Below, one piece after another: positions 6,408 through 8,343 of a stretch of DNA of 8,343 nucleotides. The stretch comes from JBFMCC01 sp034435275 (lineage in GTDB: Bacteria > Chloroflexota > Anaerolineae > Anaerolineales > Villigracilaceae): assembly GCA_034435275.1 (NCBI GenBank), contig DAOTXP010000185.1, positions 1 to 8,343 on the forward strand. The letters run 5' to 3'. The first letter of the stretch is position 1; each line of letters starts with the position of its first letter. Position numbers and translations under genes: made by a program. Below the pieces are notes generated by a model. The model saw nothing but the letters and a program-made list of their open reading frames with translations, did no database searches and was not told the origin of the DNA.

Positions 6408-7589
6408 TTATCCCGCCTCTTTCAGGTACTCGCGGATAGCCAGCGCGGCGCTGGCGCCCTCTCCCGTCGCGGAAGCCGCCTGCTTGGTCGAGCCGGAGCG
6501 AACGTCTCCTGCCGCGAACAGACCGGGCAGACTGCTCATCATCCCCTCGGTGCGGACGAATCCGTTGGCGTCCAGGTCGGCCAGGTCGCGCACCAGGTCG
6601 CTGTTGGGCGAGACGCCGATGAAGACGAACACGCCGTCGTATTTCCATTCCTTGACCTCGCCCGTGTCGCGGTCCTCGACGACGATGGCCTCCAGTTTCT
6701 TTTCACCTCGCAGTTCCTTCACGGCATGGTTCAACCATACCGACATATTCTTTTTCTCCGCCACTTTATCCTGCAAAATCTGGCTGGCCCTGGGCTTCGG
6801 CCCGTTGACGGCGATATCCACCTGCGAGGCGAAGCGCGTCAGGAACAGGCCCTCCTCGAAGCCGCTGTTGCCGCCGCCGATGACCAGCACCTTTTTATCC
6901 TTATAGAACGCGCCGTCACAGGTGGCACAGAAATGTACGTTGATGCCAATGAGTTCCTCTTCGCCGGGGATGTCCAGGCGGCGATAGCGCGCCCCGGTCG
7001 TGAGCAGGATTGCTTTTGCGCCATACGACGTGCCGTCGCCAGTGGTGGCGCAGAAATAACGCCCCTCGCGCGAGACCTCGGTCACTTCCTGCGCCTGCAG
7101 GATTTCCACGCCGAAGCGTTTGGCCTGCCGCCCCAGCCGTTCGGCGAACTCGCCGCCGGAGATGCCCTCGTCGAAACCGGGGAAGTTGTCCAATGTTTGC
7201 GTGATGCCCGCCTGCCCGCCCAGTCCCGCCTTCTCGATGACCAGCGTATCGATGCCCTCGCGCGCCAGATACAGCGAGGCGGTCAATCCCGCCGGTCCGC
7301 CGCCGATGACAATCACATCATAGAAAGCGCGCTCGGCCTTGGTGCGAATGCCCAACTTCTCAGCCAGTTGTGCGTCGCTCGGCTCGCTTAGAATCGTCCC
7401 ATCGGGGAAGACGATGGTCGGGATGACGCGCATCCCGTTGTTGACCTTCTCCACAAAAGCCACGGCCTCGGGCCTCTGCTCGATGTCGATGTTTTCGTAT
7501 TGGATGCGATGCTCGCCGAAGAATTTCTTGGCGCGCTTGCAATCGGGGCACCAGACCGTGCTGTAAACAAGAATGGGACTCTCGGCCAT
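6408..7589 (-). CDS. Thioredoxin reductase-like flavoprotein with fused N-terminal glutaredoxin domain
   Basis: A two-domain redox enzyme of 393 residues, cytoplasmic. Residues 1-80 are a glutaredoxin/NrdH-like domain with the active site VWCPDCKRAKKFF (C14, C17) and the cis-proline segment RVIPTIVFPDGT. Residues 88-393 are a low-molecular-weight thioredoxin reductase: FAD-binding VIVIGGGPAGLTASLYLAR (92-110), the redox pair HFCATCDG (C221, C224), a second dinucleotide motif VIGGGNSGFEEG (236-247) and the C-terminal FAD motif LFAAGDVRSG (357-366). By family knowledge, electrons pass from a nicotinamide donor via FAD and the CATC pair to a dithiol protein; here the fused domain may be the acceptor. 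Where E. coli TrxB has the NADPH-binding HRRxxxR motif this protein reads VNGPKPRAS (261-269), so NADPH preference is doubtful. The ATG follows AAGGAAGGA (7597-7605). It has its own terminator, and a large hairpin separates it from the gene upstream. Confidence 0.92.
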   Translation of the reverse strand: MAESPILVYSTVWCPDCKRAKKFFGEHRIQYENIDIEQRPEAVAFVEKVNNGMRVIPTIVFPDGTILSEPSDAQLAEKLGIRTKAERAFYDVIVIGGGPAGLTASLYLAREGIDTLVIEKAGLGGQAGITQTLDNFPGFDEGISGGEFAERLGRQAKRFGVEILQAQEVTEVSREGRYFCATTGDGTSYGAKAILLTTGARYRRLDIPGEEELIGINVHFCATCDGAFYKDKKVLVIGGGNSGFEEGLFLTRFASQVDIAVNGPKPRASQILQDKVAEKKNMSVWLNHAVKELRGEKKLEAIVVEDRDTGEVKEWKYDGVFVFIGVSPNSDLVRDLADLDANGFVRTEGMMSSLPGLFAAGDVRSGSTKQAASATGEGASAALAIREYLKEAG

Positions 7590-7596
7590 AATTCAA

Positions 7597-7605
7597 TCCT
7601 TCCTT
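7597..7605 (-). promoter_or_regulatory. Purine-rich ribosome binding site of the thioredoxin reductase gene
   Basis: AAGGAAGGA on the minus strand, with 7 bases before the ATG at 7589. It supports this start, which places the complete glutaredoxin domain in the protein. Confidence 0.7.
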
Positions 7606-7644
7606 TGCCAAATAAGATGACCAAGAGGAAATGATTCTTACTAT

Positions 7645-7681
7645 AGAGACACCAGGTTTCTGCGAGAAACCTGGTGTCTCT
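7645..7681. repeat. Perfect 17-bp inverted repeat (REP-like hairpin)
   Basis: AGAGACACCAGGTTTCT (7645-7661), a 3-base loop GCG, and the exact complement AGAAACCTGGTGTCTCT (7665-7681). It starts 8 bp after the minus-strand stop at 7690. No T run follows on the minus strand (the next bases are ATAGTAAG), so it is not a standard terminator; on the + strand it is followed by TGAATTG. It may be a mobile palindromic repeat, an mRNA 3'-end stabiliser, or a structure in the thioredoxin reductase leader. TATAGT at 7645-7640, on its edge, could serve as a -10 box, but no good -35 accompanies it. Confidence 0.85.
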
Positions 7682-7689
7682 GAATTGCA

Positions 7690-8343
7690 TCAATCGAACC
7701 AATAGCCGTAACAGGGATATTCCTCGCCGCCCGGCGCAGTGACGAGCAGCCGCCAGTCCTCATCGTCCACGCTGTAAACCTGCAATTCCTTTTCGAGCGA
7801 TTTCAAGATCAGCGTCTCATTCCAGCGCGAGAGGTGGAAGGATTGCCACGAGGTGTCCACATCCCTGTTCGCGCGTTCATGGGCGATACAAACCAGGGCC
7901 GCGCCCACGCCCTCTTTGACGGAATCAGGCAGGGTTGGGGAACGAAACGCCGCGGCCAGCGCGGGGGTTGCATCCGCAGAAAGGTCCGCCAGATAGGACA
8001 CATCCAGTTCCCCGCCGTCCACCGCCCTCTGCACGTTCTGTCGGACGATGAAGTCGTCCACGTTCAGCAATGAAAGCGAGGCTGCGAAGCCCATCGAGGC
8101 GATCAACGCGGCAATAGCGAAGAACCGTTCGCGGCGCAGAATTTCCAGCACGACGACCGCCACGAGCAGTGCCGCCAGCCAGAGGAGGAAGACATGGGTA
8201 TAGGTCCGCAATCCTGAGAAGCCGTAGGCCGTTTCGTACAGGACCAGGCGCTGGTACGCCGAAATCAGCATGACCAGCACGAGGGCCACGATTCCCACCG
8301 ACAGCCCGGAGAAGGTGCGCCGCTGAGACTCGGTCTCGCGGCG
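7690..8343 (-). CDS. DUF4173-like integral membrane protein, C-terminal part
   Basis: The frame is open to the right edge, so the N-terminal part is missing; the codons at 8299-8343 continue in frame (ending in TFSGLSVGIVALV), and the GTG at 8298 is an internal valine. Three hydrophobic segments are visible: GIVALVLVMLISAYQRLVLY, then THVFLLWLAALLVAVVVLEIL, then FFAIAALIASMGFAASLSLL. The order of LYETAYGFSGLRTYTHVFLLWLA and the later NVDDFIVRQNVQRA and GELDVSYLADLSADATPALA is typical of the DUF4173/DUF4153 membrane family, whose function is unknown. About 125 residues after the last helix form a soluble tail that ends CYGYWFD. It lies in the same direction as the thioredoxin reductase gene, but the hairpin and 100-bp gap make joint transcription uncertain. 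Confidence 0.82.
   Translation of the reverse strand, partial: RRETESQRRTFSGLSVGIVALVLVMLISAYQRLVLYETAYGFSGLRTYTHVFLLWLAALLVAVVVLEILRRERFFAIAALIASMGFAASLSLLNVDDFIVRQNVQRAVDGGELDVSYLADLSADATPALAAAFRSPTLPDSVKEGVGAALVCIAHERANRDVDTSWQSFHLSRWNETLILKSLEKELQVYSVDDEDWRLLVTAPGGEEYPCYGYWFD

Noticed and set aside
6726..7391. + strand open frame (221 codons) antisense to the thioredoxin reductase gene
   Set aside because: Fully contained in a gene with all its motifs intact on the other strand; the product has no motif of its own.
1..8343. A mobile defence or secretion system, CRISPR array or prophage
   Set aside because: No spaced direct repeats of CRISPR size, no transposase, integrase, nuclease or phage genes, and no visible break in base composition; all genes look like chromosomal housekeeping or regulatory genes.

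Overview
The window reads as a piece of a bacterial chromosome, moderately GC-rich (roughly 58-60% by eye), with densely packed genes and short intergenic gaps. The gene content (an HD-domain Ppx/GppA, PPK1, a bacterial GPP34 protein, a glutaredoxin-thioredoxin reductase fusion, a DUF4173-type membrane protein) and the protein style would fit an Anaerolineae-like member of the Chloroflexota. That placement is an inference from general resemblance and no marker gene confirms it. There is no sign of a phage, plasmid, transposon, CRISPR array, tRNA or rRNA.

Layout from left to right. (1) The 3' part of a NarL/FixJ-type response regulator on the + strand, cut by the left edge and closed by a strong, probably bidirectional hairpin terminator. 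(2) A minus-strand gene for a GT-B-like glycosyltransferase or glycerophosphotransferase-like protein. (3) A divergent 169-bp control region, then a + strand exopolyphosphatase gene of the Ppx/GppA family with a C-terminal HD domain. (4) Convergent with it, separated by 38 bp, a minus-strand polyphosphate kinase 1 gene, preceded in the same orientation by a GPP34 (GOLPH3/Vps74-like) gene 42 bp upstream, so a GPP34-ppk1 operon. (5) A minus-strand thioredoxin reductase with a fused N-terminal glutaredoxin-like domain and its own terminator. (6) A perfect 17-bp hairpin, then the C-terminal part of a DUF4173-like membrane protein that runs off the right edge.

The functional core is polyphosphate metabolism: Ppk1 makes polyphosphate and Ppx degrades it. 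The most interesting signal is regulatory. The minus-strand promoter of the GPP34-ppk1 operon carries three TAAC repeats exactly 11 bp apart (6327-6356), followed by a spacer and a TAGAAT -10 box. This is the arrangement of PHO boxes bound by PhoB/PhoP/SphR regulators. The minus-strand promoter of the glycosyltransferase-like gene (1708-1761) has the same kind of repeats and the identical TAAC-N10-TAGAAT spacing. A phosphate-starvation-type regulator may therefore control both. The ppx gene appears to start from an extended -10 promoter placed so that its mRNA would be leaderless. The thioredoxin reductase lacks the usual NADPH-binding HRR motif, so its electron donor is uncertain.
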